Origin: Cerrena zonata
Taxonomy: Eukaryota > Basidiomycota > Agaricomycetes > Polyporales > Cerrenaceae
DNA length: 64,000 bases
NCBI GenBank assembly: GCA_038087015.1
Contig: JASBNA010000001.1
Location: 1,984,001-2,048,000, forward strand
Direction: 5' to 3'
The position numbers and the translations under genes are program-made. Below the pieces are notes generated by a model that saw only the letters and a list, made by a program, of their open reading frames with translations, was not told the DNA's origin and did no database searches. Below, in pieces: positions 1-11,345 of this stretch. Within the stretch, counting starts at the first letter, position 1. The number at the start of each line of letters is the position of its first letter.

Positions 1-2140
1 GAGAAGTGATTCGGGGAGGATAGGAATGTTGTTCAAATTCCATGGGTCCTTGGAATAGGGATTAAGCGGATGTGTTTCTAGAGTGGGCATACCACTGAAA
101 TCACGAGTTGGCGTAGATTCGGAGGATAAAGATCACAAGTGCTTACCTTCCATGCGTTGTGGAGTGTACATCGGCACCATACTCAACTTCGACTGTCTCG
201 CTAGGCGATTCAACGAGTCTCCAGAATTCTCGTTCCACATCGGTCTCGGATACCACAACTTCCCCAAATCGGTTGACAGCGGGATCGGGAGCATTCTTCG
301 TATCGCCGCCACGGACTCTTTCCTCGTCACCCGATGGAGGATGAGACTGGAACCAGAGTCTACGAAATTCACGATCTCTGGCTTGGAAGCTGGACAAGCT
401 ATGCTCTTCCCCTTCATCGAAACCAAAGTCTCCACCGGTTCCGAAGAGACAAATGTGACAGAACCATTGCCCCTTGGGAACGGTCGTGAGAGGAGGGTCG
501 AGGCAGAACATGTGGAAACCTGGTGTTCCATCGATAAGCGGATCATGTGCATAAAAATGGAAGCTAAAACGACCGAGGAAATACATACCACAATCACAAC
601 CGTCACATAGAAGCATCTCCTCTTCGCGGTCTTTCTTGTGACAAACTTCGCATTGCTGATGGCGAAAGAACTTAGCATACATGATAAGTTCCTATGTAGT
701 AAAAATTCACTTACGTCAGAAGATGGTCTGCTTCCATTGCCTTGTGATGCACGTAGATGAGCGTTGGCGGCGGTTCTGCGAGCTATTATATAAAACGATG
801 AATGAGGGCATATTTCGAAAGGATGGGTGGTGTCGATACTCACGAGTTTGGTCCTGGGAAGTTTGCCTGGTGCTTCGCCTCAGCCTGTGATCGGCCTCAT
901 CAGGTGGCTCCGAAAGAGGACTGGATGTTGCGGTCAATGGGCTTGACGGGGGAGACTCTTCACCATTGGTTTTCGCTCCATTAGAGGACGAGCTGCCCTT
1001 TGTCTGCATGTTTTGATGGGTTTTGAGTTGGGGATCATGATGCTTTAGAATCGACATATTGGGGGAATTCTTTACCCTGTCCTGGAAATGCTCATATGGC
1101 AGTATGACTCTTGCGTACGAATTCTTCATTTGAGTTGATAGGCCGGGGATCCCAGTGTAGCCGAGGAGGCGTCCAATATCAGCCCATTTCTTCCCTTTCG
1201 TGACCTGTGGCGTAGTGAAATTAGGTTAGAGATAAGAAAACAAAGTACACTTACAGATTCGTATCCTCCCAGCTTCTTGACTTCTCTCCGCAACAACCAA
1301 AGATCGAGTGGTTTCCCGTTGATAGTAGGAACAGAAACCCGAGGGTTACCCTGTTGCTTATGGAAACGGTAAAGCGCCTCTAAGAAATTGACCTTGGCTC
1401 GCGAAGCAGCCTCGATTGAGTTCAAGCGTTGAAGCCGGGTTTTGAACCTAAAGACCTGTTGCGGCGTGGTGAGCTTCCTAGATCAATTTTAACGCCGTTT
1501 CGCAAGAACGTACCTCGGTGTCGGTCACAAAAGGCATATCCCAACCCAGCGGCGGCACTATCTTGCACATGCCGTATGTCCTTGCGTTCTCCGATATTGA
1601 CTTGATATAAGCCATCGGATCCTTGAATTGCTCTGGGGTGGGGCGGAAAGTAGGGCAATCAGTGAGCCCAAATGGGCGCTCGACAGGTTTGGACGGTGAG
1701 CTGCGAGGATTGGGAGTCTTGACGGAAGACATGTCTAGCGATGCTGGGACGCGAATGGGTGGCCCCTCCCACAATTTGACTCTGTCGCCGAGATCTTCGT
1801 CGTCGTCGGCAGGGTCATTCTTGTCCTCGGGGCTGTCTGAGGAGTGGGCATGATTGTGAAGAGCAACGAGAGCCTCCGTTTTTGATTTACGCGGGGCCCG
1901 TTTTGACTCTGAGTTGGAAGGAAGACTGGAGTCGATGCGTGTGGGACGAGCTGATGATTCTGGACGTTCGATCGGGATGGCGCCGTGGACGGGGATGGAG
2001 AGGCAGGAGGTAAAGGTGGGCGGCTGTTTGTTAGGGGAGTCTGCCATGGCTGAGGCAGGGAGGTCGTTGTGGGCGTCGTTGTCGACGTTGAGGGACCCCC
2101 TGCGGACGGGCGTGCGTCTTTGGGGGGACGATGAGAGCAT
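1..2140 (-). CDS. KDM5: KDM5/Lid2-type histone H3K4 demethylase, N-terminal part (cut by window start)
   Basis: The minus-strand exons give, in order, a JmjN domain (about residues 155-205, ending in FVTDTE and spliced to VFRFKTRLQRLNSIEA), an ARID domain (FLEALYRFHKQQGN, LGGYES, then VTKGKKWADIGRLLGY across an intron), a Ser/Pro-rich linker, and a PHD finger at about 650-450 (CEVCHKKDREEEMLLCDGC, then GFHMFCLDPPL and WFCHICLFG). The KDM5 pre-JmjC segment follows, ending HSTTHGSGMP and WNLNNIPILPESLL. JmjN-ARID-PHD-JmjC order defines the KDM5 family, nuclear Fe(II)/2-oxoglutarate enzymes that remove methyl groups from H3K4. The catalytic JmjC core lies beyond position 1, so its iron ligands cannot be checked. 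The start at 2140 is the first in-frame Met of a long open exon. At least six introns are visible. Identity as KDM5 is secure; activity is inferred. Confidence 0.93.
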
Positions 2141-4651
2141 GGGAGAGAGTGATCTACGAGGAAAGACTGAGACAGCTGGGCGACACTTGGACCTCCAATT
2201 CAGTCTCTAGCGGTCCTTCAATTCCTCCCGCACGCGCTACAACGTGTGAACCTTCTTGAGCCGCGGCCCTTTAATTTTGGCTTGCCGCGCGTGCCGGTGC
2301 ATTCGCGGTGTTGGTCCACAATGGCCCCTCCTGTTGCCCCCTCCTAAACCCGATCCTGACGCCCCTGTCTCACCCGCAGCATGCTAGCCTGCTTCAGTCC
2401 AACAGCTTCCAACAATTCCATCCACTCCTCCCCGTCGCTTACGTGGCCCTTCCGCCCGCCCAGGACACCCACAGTCACAAATTGCCCGCAAAAACAGTTT
2501 CTTTCTTGTTCCATCGCCATCAATCCTCCCAGATCGGCGTGGGATCTTATTTCTTCTCCCCCAGCGTGGTTCGGCTTTGATCACCATCCATCACGATCAC
2601 ATGTGCGCTTTCCTCCAATCGGCAACACCATCCCTTCCAACAACATTCCTATTATCACCTTCCCACAGCCACTTATATCGGCAGCCACCCATACCCCGCT
2701 TCGCCAACGCCCACAATAACCCGTCACTATGCTACCATCCTAAACTCCATTCAACTCTGTACCTTCCTTATTCGAGCTACATCCTCCAACCAGGGCTTCT
2801 CCGAGTTTCCGCCCATCTGTCTTCCAACTGAACGAGTGTGAATCACAGCGTTCTATCTATGATCATGGAATTCGCTGCCCGACCCAGCACCAGTCTTTAG
2901 GTCCCGCAACCTTAATTTCCTTCCTCCCTTCACATGCCCTGTGAGCTGACACCATGCTGCATACATTCCTCACCATCAGACCCTCCCAACCCCGCGAAGG
3001 TTCACCGTTTGTATGCCGTTCACACGTCTGTGACAGAACCCTACGCCACAAGTCTCTTCGAACAGAAGCAAACCCAAGTTCGATGCTGGAAGAACGGCCC
3101 GGCTTCAATTGTATCTTCACCCTCCATTCTTGGATTGTATAGATAAGATCCTGGTTGGCTTCGGTGGAGCGTTATGGAGGCCTCGAACGGCAGGGCGTCT
3201 TTCTGAAGCTAGACCACGATTTCATGTTTGCCCCCTCTATTCCGTGATGAACTCGGTCGGATCCCACTGCCTACAGACTTGTTCATATACCTGCTCTTCT
3301 GGGTAGCTCGAGCTGCGCGTTTCGTCAATCTCCCTAGCCCGCTGTCACGATCGCGTCATTCATCTACACTCTTCTTTCCTAAGCTATGAATGCTATCCAA
3401 GGTATGAAATTGCCAGGGTCCACATATTAAGCTTCTTATACCTCATCACATTCTTAAAGTTCACTCACACCAGGGTCGTTTCTTCCTGCATGCATGGAAC
3501 ACGCTGTCCTTCTGTACGGCATCCCTTGCTTCATCTCTCACATGTGATGCTCCTACATACCCTCGCTGTGTTGCCCTGTCCACAATACCGAAGAAACTTA
3601 CGGACAGCTACCACAATACAAATTCGGTCACTATTCATTTGCATGTGTCTATATATCATTCCAAAAACCTCCGCGGCATATGCTAATTACAATTGGGCAC
3701 TCCGGACGTTATAGACACACTCCTTCCGCCACAACCCTCGTCTTGACAGCCCTGAAAGAATGGTAGAGTTTCCAACCACTTATATCCTCCCGTTCCCATA
3801 CGAGCAAACAGTCCCAACTCATAAAAATAAGACCCAGAATCCCAACAATACAGTTACCTGTTTTTCTCTCACCCGCGCTGTCGAAGTACATAAACTCGGT
3901 ATAAACATAAATGATGAACCAGACAAACACAAGGATTGTTTCACCTTTAGATCGATCGGAACCTGTGGAGTCAAATAAACGCGGACCCGGGACGCCACGA
4001 TTATTTGACATTTGATGATACGGAATATACCATCGGTTCGCTTTCGCTAACTCTCATGTTTGTCCATTCTGTATCTCTAAGACGTTGATCACGACAGAAT
4101 GGTGAACGGTGTTACATGATGTACAGGGTGTAATCAATACAGCTATGCTTATCTGTTATTTTTTAAATGACCGATCATTGTGGTCCCAATGAAAGCCTAT
4201 GATAGCCCCATTTTGTGAACCTTAGCGGCGAAGCGTTGGATTATTCGGCCTTCCATCAGATTGGGGTGTTCCTATTGCTTACCCGGAGTATATAGGCGGT
4301 CTAGTGAAAGGCACAATATCAGCCGGATTGTACAGATGTCCAGGTTCGCTTGAAGCAATCAAACCATACTCTGTATCTTCTGAGAAAGGATTGAAAGGAG
4401 AATCCGAATAGGGAGAAATCGATAGCGATGTCGGGCTCCGAATATATCACCTCGTAATACCTACAGCGGTGGCAGTAGACATGTGTCGTCTTCGAGAGCA
4501 GCATATCAACTCTATAATTGCACGACACGTCGAGGTCGCTCTGTCAGTGGATGGAAACTGTGGTGGTACTACTCGTAAGGCTCAATCTGATTTGTGAACG
4601 CCCTGATCAATCATCGTAACTTGAGATGGAGGAATCAAAAAGCGGACCAAA
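2141..4651. other. Gene-poor, pyrimidine-rich intergenic stretch (about 2.5 kb)
   Basis: No open frame here resembles a known protein. From about 2300 to 3600 the plus strand is rich in C and T, as in basidiomycete promoters and 5' leaders, and the KDM5 promoter must lie at its left end. A 100-codon minus-strand frame at 3709-4011 encodes two hydrophobic stretches (around TILVFVWFIIYVYTEFMYF and NCIVGILGLIF) and could be a small membrane protein. It has no recognisable relatives and no other supporting signal. The rest looks like untranslated or non-coding sequence. Confidence 0.5.
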
Positions 4652-4735
4652 TACCCCCAGTGGGACTCGAACCCACAACCTCCAGATACCCTCATAGATA
4701 GAAGTCTGACGTCATAACCATTAGACAATGAGGGC
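4652..4735 (-). tRNA. tRNA-Arg (anticodon TCT) with an 11-nt intron
   Basis: Read on the minus strand, the acceptor arm pairs GCCCTCA with TGGGGGT and is followed by discriminator A. The T arm is GTGGG-TTCGAGT-CCCAC. The anticodon stem is TCAGA/TCTGG around the loop CT-TCT-A-A. The loop is split one base 3' of the anticodon, after position 37, by an 11-nt intron at 4688-4698, the canonical place for nuclear tRNA introns. Mature length is 73 nt without CCA. The TCT anticodon reads AGA arginine codons. Folding was done by eye but every stem closes. Confidence 0.93.
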
Positions 4736-5454
4736 TCTAACATTGAAAAGCCATTGGACTGCCTACACTATCAGACGTGACATTGCACCATCGATTGGTG
4801 ACTCTACCCTCGGTCCCCCACACCATACCGTTGTGCAGTATTTTAATCTCCAGATATAAACATAGTCACTCTTCTATGTTTTTTGCAAATCGATGTGTGT
4901 CGGATAACAAGAAGTTCTCGATGCATTATGCGTGGAGCACATCACAAGTTCCCGAAGCCTTGGACTGACGCACCGAATGACGACATGCCCATCCCCGCTT
5001 TGCAACGCATGAGTATCGCTATGAAAGGAACAGCTTCTTTCTTTTCTTAGCGACTGAGAAGGGCACTAGAGTAAGGCAAGTACTCAGTACTCAGTGTTAA
5101 TAGAATTTGACTCAGACAACTATGGAACGTGGACTGCCTATTCAACATCTACTTAGACAGTGCCATCAATTTAAACGAAGGATGCTACCTTTCACGATCA
5201 CACAGCAATGATGTTTGACTTGTTTGTACTTCAATTCAAACCACACTTAGAAACAAAACAGAACAATGAGAGTACGTAACTAGTAATAGACGTGAAATAT
5301 GCCAGTTGAATGCGATATGGTACGAGATGCAGGGAAACACGCGGAAATGAACGTGACAATGTAATGGAAAACGACACACGACTGCCAGGTCAACAAACGG
5401 AGAAAACGATCCAATCATTGACATTAGGCGTGACTATACGTGACTAGAATAAAT
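4736..5454. other. Intergenic region between tRNA-Arg and the 14-3-3 gene
   Basis: There are only short open frames with no recognisable product. The right end must hold the 3' UTR and polyadenylation region of the minus-strand 14-3-3 gene. No repeats or structured elements were noticed. Confidence 0.5.
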
Positions 5455-6396
5455 TTATGCAGCGTCATCGGCAGGGGCTTCAGCGGCCTCATCCTTGTCC
5501 GCGGGTTTGTCTAGATTTCAAACTCAGTATGCGATACAATGAAACAGTTACATAAGTTCACTCACCAGATTCTTGCATGTCTGAAGTCCAGAGGGTAAGG
5601 TTGTCACGGAGCAATTGCATGATGAGAGTCGAGTCCTTGTAGCTTTCCTCTGAGAGGGTGTCAAGCTCAGCAATAGCATCATCGAACGCCTGTTTGGCAA
5701 GATGGCAAGCACGATCAGGGCTGTTAAGGATTTCGTAGTAGAAGACGGAGAAGTTGAGAGCAAGACCGAGACGGATGGGGTGTGTCGGGGGAAGCTCAGT
5801 AACAGCAACATCGGAAGCAGCCTTGTAAGCCTCAAGGGACTTATCGGCGCTGTCTTTCCTCTTGTCACCAGTAGCAAACTCGGCGAGGTAACGGTGGTAA
5901 TCGCCCATCCTAGCGGGAGATTAGAATAGATCAATTTCAAGCAATCCGATAGACTCACATCTTGTGGTAGAAGACCTTAGACTCGCCCGAAGCGGCCGAA
6001 GGAATTAGGTGCTTGTCAAGAACGTCGAGGATGTCTTCACAAATCTTGGCAAGCTCGCTCTCAATCTTCTCCCGGTAGCCCTTGATCATGGTAACTTGGG
6101 CCTCGTTGCCCTTGGACTCCTCCTTCTGCTCGATGGAGGAGACGATACGCCATGATGCGCGACGAGCACCAATAACATTCTTGTAAGCAACGGAAAGCAA
6201 GTTGCGTTCCTCCACAGTGAGTTCCTGGTCAGAAGAAGCGACACGCTTCATGTTCTCAACCATCTCTATAGGATGACATGATATGACGCGTGAGCACATG
6301 TGTGATGTAGTGAAGTTAATAGCTCGCACCTTCGTAACGCTCGGCCTGCTCAGCGAGCTTGGCGAGGTAGACGGAATCTTCACGCGATTGGGACAT
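5455..6396 (-). CDS. BMH1: 14-3-3 protein
   Basis: Four exons give about 257 residues, the usual 14-3-3 size. The protein starts [20 protein letters not shown] and carries family hallmarks: [20 protein letters not shown], the phosphopeptide-binding helices around KVFYHKM and [24 protein letters not shown] and [12 protein letters not shown]. The short acidic Ala-rich tail (ending PADDAA) is typical. 14-3-3 dimers bind phospho-Ser/Thr proteins in the cytosol and nucleus and act in signalling, cell cycle and metabolic control. Yeast has BMH1/BMH2; the symbol marks the family, not proven orthology. A 5'-leader intron (6397-6455) ends CAG directly against the ATG. The 3' intron splits the end of the last helix from the tail. 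Nothing is missing. Confidence 0.97.
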
Positions 6397-6455
6397 CTGC
6401 AAGGGAACGCGTTGTCAGGTTCAAGTTCATACACGTAAATGACGCGTCGACTTAC
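6397..6455 (-). other. Intron in the 14-3-3 5' leader, abutting the start codon
   Basis: On the minus strand a GTAAGT donor at 6455 and a TTGCAG acceptor at 6397 enclose 59 nt, and the next base is the A of the start codon. Leader introns are common in highly expressed fungal genes and can raise expression. Confidence 0.75.
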
Positions 6456-7693
6456 TGTGTATGAGAGGGGGTAGGTGGAGGGTAAACTGCAGCACGGAAC
6501 GATGTAAGCACGATATTTAACGCGTCGAGGACGACTGGGACGGCGACGGGGAGACTCACGCGAGATAAGGGGGTGTTGGTGGGGTGGATTGAGCTGGTGA
6601 TGGTAGTTGAAGAAAGGGAGGGATGTGGAGAATAAATCAGGAAATTAAATTGAGGCCTGGGCAGAGGGTTTAGTGCATGGGCAAAGGGCACCCTCACGTG
6701 CCGAGAGTTCCCACGCCATTGTCCCGGCCTCACAAGCGCCCATCCCCACCGCGACCGCCAGTGTCTTCTCTCACACCAATCCGTCTGAATCCGTCCATCT
6801 CTCGACCTCTCTCGCTATCAGTTTCACTGTTCGCAACATGTAATATCTCCTGGAACAGTCTGATGCTCACTGGATGTCGACTGGATGCTCGTCTGACCTG
6901 TTATCTATGTCGGATTTGGCCGCAATACCTCCTCGAACCCTAGCTCCGGACGCCAAAGCCTAGCGAAGATTGGCGCATATGTAAACCCAGGATCCCTAAA
7001 TCTATCTTCGTATGACCTTCTATGAAGATCTTGACACTGCCCCCTTATCAACTGAATAAGGTTCCTTGTCTTCGTATGGAGCCTCTTGACCGCTCCATCA
7101 GTTGCTTCAGCAAACAACAATGCCCTTGGTCCCGCGAGTCTACAACGGTGCCCTAGATAGCATCTATTATACACCTTTGGGCACTGTCGGTGTTGTGAGG
7201 CGCTATGGAAACCTTCTGTTCGCAGTTCTCATTTAGCAGGCAACCGAGATAAAGCACTAGCGCTACGGTCTCCGCCCCATGAGAGAATGTCAAGCCAAGA
7301 CGTTGTGTCATAGATGGCGCTCTAATCCACTACTCACCCTGTACCCATATCCGTATTACCCAGACAGATGGCGTAGTCGCTTTGAAAGATAGCAATGTTG
7401 ACTTCTGACGGGCGATGTTGTATGCCGACAATGAAGTTTGTTCTGTGTACAGAAAATTGTTTTCACGAGCGCATCAATAGCTATACATATTCTCATCATT
7501 CTTCTGCGGTTTGAACCCGTTTGGCATAACAATTGAATCAGCATGGTGTTCCATAGGAGCTGTTCTGAAGTTGGTTGAGTACGTCACCAAGATGGATCGA
7601 TCGGAGCCTGTGAACGATCGGCGCATCAGGGCGCGTGTACAACTTCGAATTGTCAGTAAAGCGAAACATCAAACCTACACTCATGTACACCTC
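6456..7693. other. Divergent promoter region between 14-3-3 and BST1
   Basis: This 1.2-kb region lies between divergently transcribed genes. The left part (6460-6850) is C/T-rich in the sense expected for a promoter or leader. A minus-strand frame of 89 codons at 6905-7174 shows some protein-like composition (charged, few rare residues) but matches no family I recognise. No gene is called here. Confidence 0.4.
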
Positions 7694-10600
7694 ATGAGCC
7701 AACGATTAGTCGCTTTACTTGCTTTGTTTTCCTTGGTATCTGTTGGGCTTCTGTATCACTCTGGTAATAATGTCGTCGACTCATTGTCGCCTCAAGGTTG
7801 TCGCATGTCATGGATGTCACCCTCTTACGTGCTTCAGTCAGGGTTCAATACGTCTTGGACGGTTCTAGGCAAACGTTACTCTTTATGGCTTTATAGAGAA
7901 GTTGGATGGGAGCAAGGTCATAACGTGCGTAGATAGGTGACACGTAGATGCTTGACTAAAGATACAAGTTAGCTGCATGGCCAACCTGTACTATTTATTC
8001 CAGGTAACGCGGGGTCATCGCATCAAGTTCGGTCAATAGCTTCTTCGGCAACTCGTCAATACTTCTCAAATCCTTACAGAGTTTCCGATGAGTTCGCCTC
8101 TAGAAACTTGAAACCTCTTGATTTTTTCGCAGGTACGTGTTTCAGAAGACCGTTAATAGCACACAAGACTCAGACGTATTCAATAATCAGTGGAATTCAA
8201 TGAGGACCTCTCTGCCTTCCATGGACCAACACTCGACTCCGAAAAGGACTATACCTCGGCCTCCATCTCATACATCCTTTCCCTATACCCACCAAATACC
8301 TCTATCATAGTACTTGGTCATTCTATGGGTGGTATTGTCGCTACATCGTTACTCCCTCATCCCAAAATCTCCACCATAATCACTATGTCAACTCCACACA
8401 TCCTTCCACCAGCACGCTTTGACTCGCGCTTGGACCGTATTTATTCCACCAACTGGGACGTACTGAGAAATGATTCTACCCCCATACTTTCGCTGTGCGG
8501 CGGGGCAACGGATTCGATGGTCCCGTCCGAATCATGTATACTTCCCGAAGTAGAAGGAGTTTACCGGAGGACAGTATTCAGTAGCGCTTTGGAAGGCAGT
8601 TGGACGGGTGTAGGACACAAAGAAATGGTGTGGTGTCATCAAGTTCGATGGCGAGTCGCCAGAGCCGCTTTAGAGCTAGGTCCGGTGAATTCTCCTCGAC
8701 CGAGAGGGCAAATATTGGACACTTGGCTTCGGGATGGAAGCACTTTGCCACCTGCACTACACACTCACCAACAGACTGCGGCCGATATTACATTACGTCC
8801 GGGTCAGTTCGTCGACTTGCGTGAGAGCGAGAAACTGGAGTTGAAATCCCCCAATGTCAAACAAACCTACCTTTTGCCTGTACCTAAAGGCGATGCCTCA
8901 AAATCCAGCTCAAAATTCGTGTTATATCTCTCACAGGGCAGTATCCCACCAACATCGCCTCATCATCCTCTTCCACTCCGAGCGACAATCCGCATATGCC
9001 AGCCCTCCAACGAAGAAATACGATGTATAGCATTGACACCGTCGAAGCTCAAAGCTAATTCCTAACCCTATACCCGGACGTTCCTTCCCGGTGCCACAGG
9101 AAGGATCGGATGAGAGCGAGGGTGTCGTATTTTTCGAGGCGATGCTTGATCCGTCCAGGCTTGGCGAAGATACGTCGGTCGGGGTCTCTATTGAAGGGGC
9201 GGATGGGAGAGGCTGGGTCGTCGGTGGATTTGTAAACTCGGAGGCAGTGGTCGCTGATGTGGGCCGTTTGAGTGAGTCAAATTGTTTTTGCAAATTTGAT
9301 TTTTCGATCAGAGTCGATAACGATGATTTGGAAATAGCGCCATTCGTTTCTTCGGTTTCAATTGACCTTCCTCGACCTTCTATTTACAATGAAATTTCAT
9401 TATCCGGTATCTTGTCTCATGCACTCGTTGTCTACAAATTACTTCCGCGTTTCGAGTCTACATGCACAAGTGAGTACACAAAACACATGTCTTTTCAGCT
9501 CCGCTCTCTAACTGTCACTCAGATTCTCTTCTTCCCCCTCTACTTCAACATATCTCTCACCAGTCTGAAAGTCATTATTTCCCACTGTCTACTCCGCCAC
9601 GCAATGTTCTCCTGCATACTCATGCATCAGCCCCTTACATTTCATCACCTACGAACTCCTTGAATTTGAGTATCTACGCTACCGGTGAATGCACTCTTAA
9701 GACTGTGGAAATTCGGGTCGATTGGTGGGGTACACTGGGAAGAGTAGGTATGAGATATTGGTCGGCCGTGTTGAGTTGGTCTGTAGGTCTGGTTGCGTGG
9801 ATGATTTTTGATAGTTGGGGTTTCAGAGTTGGTGAGTAAACTACAATCATCTCGAATCTTGTCTAATATTTATTTCGCAGGAGATGTTTCCTCCATCGAG
9901 AACGCATTTTTAATTTTATCAAACGACGACTTCTCATATTTTCCGGTGCATCTGTCCTCATTTCTTTGTTGCCACTACACATCAGTATGTGGCTAGGAAA
10001 CGGTGGTCAGCCGATGTTCGCTTTGCTTGCACCGTTCTTACTATTGATAGTCACTGGACTCGTTGCTATCTCATGGTGGACTCTCAATGTGTGCATATGG
10101 CTGTGGAGGGGTACAATGCGGATTTTACCGTTCAAAACGAGGTCGGTATTTCATGCTCCGTCCGTTAACTTACGACCTCATTTAATTTACACAGGTCAAG
10201 TAGGAGACCGACTCCAATCACCGGAAGTCGACGGAACTGGCTCCTATCGATGGCGGTTGTCTTCCTGATCATCTTCGTCGTCGTTCCGTGGCAAGTGGCT
10301 TACCTGGGTTGCTGGATATTCCAGTTCTATATCACCATCACTTCCGAGAAACCAATACAACCATCGGGTTCGCCATCAGCGATCCCACTTATGTCGCGCA
10401 TGACAGGTCAAACAAGCTCACCCACCGAGGATGAATACGCCGATATTTCCCCCACCGTTAGCACCATGCCGTCCACTGAAATAAAACACAGTGATGTGGA
10501 CCGGGAGAACCGGAGTAACGAGTATCTGCTGTTGTTGATGACCTGGTTGTTACCCCTTGCAGCCCCAATACTTGCAGTATGGGTGCGAACATTAGCAACC

Positions 10601-10928
10601 GCCGGACTGACGACACCTTTTGATGGGGATCACAATTTCTTGTATGTTGCCCCGTTCGTCTTGCTTCTTGATCTGGGGCCGGCCGCATCTGGGTTCTTGT
10701 GTACACGGTGAGTGCCTCACAAGCTGATATGAAATTTCGCTGACGTATTGTAGCAGTGAACATGTAGTCATCTCGCCCCGGTGGGCATTCTTGTTATTAG
10801 CTGTTGTGTCATTTGTTTTTGGGCCGCGGTCGACATATGTTGTCTTTTACACAGCCAGTGCCGGATTCGGGTTGATGCTTTTTGTAGAGCTTCTGCCGAC
10901 ATATTGGACAGGTAGACGTCATAGATAG
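7694..10928 (+). CDS. BST1: GPI inositol-deacylase (BST1/PGAP1), with one apparent frameshift
   Basis: BST1/PGAP1 is an ER multi-pass lipase-like protein that removes the acyl chain from the inositol of GPI anchors before ER exit. The N-terminus has a signal anchor ([17 protein letters not shown]), then the family motif [11 protein letters not shown] and [13 protein letters not shown] residues. The alpha/beta-hydrolase part carries [14 protein letters not shown] and the Ser-nucleophile elbow GHSMGG. A luminal beta-rich segment follows, and several C-terminal membrane spans from about 9750 to 10900 end in [13 protein letters not shown]. Introns are numerous and short. Around 9050-9057 the frame breaks: TPSKLK runs to a stop at 9063 while the homologous-looking continuation [14 protein letters not shown] lies one frame over, as if one A had been added in a run of three. 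The gene is otherwise complete, so it is either mis-sequenced or recently damaged. Confidence 0.9.
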
Positions 10929-11345
10929 ATTGTAATGATACAAGCGTATTTGAATGGTACTATATAGACCCATGTTTAGCATCGTTGCTATTGGACTAGG
11001 CACAGCTTGAGTCCCCTGAAAGTTATATTTGCCGGCGGAGAGGAAGCGCCCATACCGTTGAAGGGTAGAGTCGAGGAGCACATGGTCAACGTTGACTGCG
11101 ACGACGATGACAGACGTCTGAACGACATTTACTGGTCGCTACCTACGGAAACCTACCACATATTGACCAACCTGGGTCTGTTCATCATTAACATCAAGCG
11201 AGCACATCCATTGGATTCCGGTTTGCCGCTCTCTCTGCTCTCCGGGTATTCTAGCGCAGCTGGCTGCTACTCATTACACACTCGCTACTCTTTTACGAAC
11301 TTTCACTCTGCAGGCATACTACTTGCCTAAACCTGCACATCACTC
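10929..11345. other. Spacer between BST1 and the Uds1 gene
   Basis: This 417-bp spacer lies between two plus-strand genes and must contain the BST1 terminator and the promoter of the next gene. No conserved coding or structural signal was seen. Confidence 0.5.

Noticed and set aside
1478..1540. Apparent stop after the JmjN exon of KDM5
   Set aside because: A longer intron ending CAACAG joins FVTDTE to VFRFKTRLQRLNS in frame, exactly as in other KDM5 proteins.
2308..2719. Open frames in the pyrimidine-rich region upstream of KDM5
   Set aside because: Composition reflects C/T-rich low-complexity sequence; two overlapping frames are equally open and neither resembles a protein.
6905..7174. 89-codon minus-strand frame with protein-like composition
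   Set aside because: No recognisable family, no splice continuation, and it lies in a divergent promoter region; not enough for a gene call.
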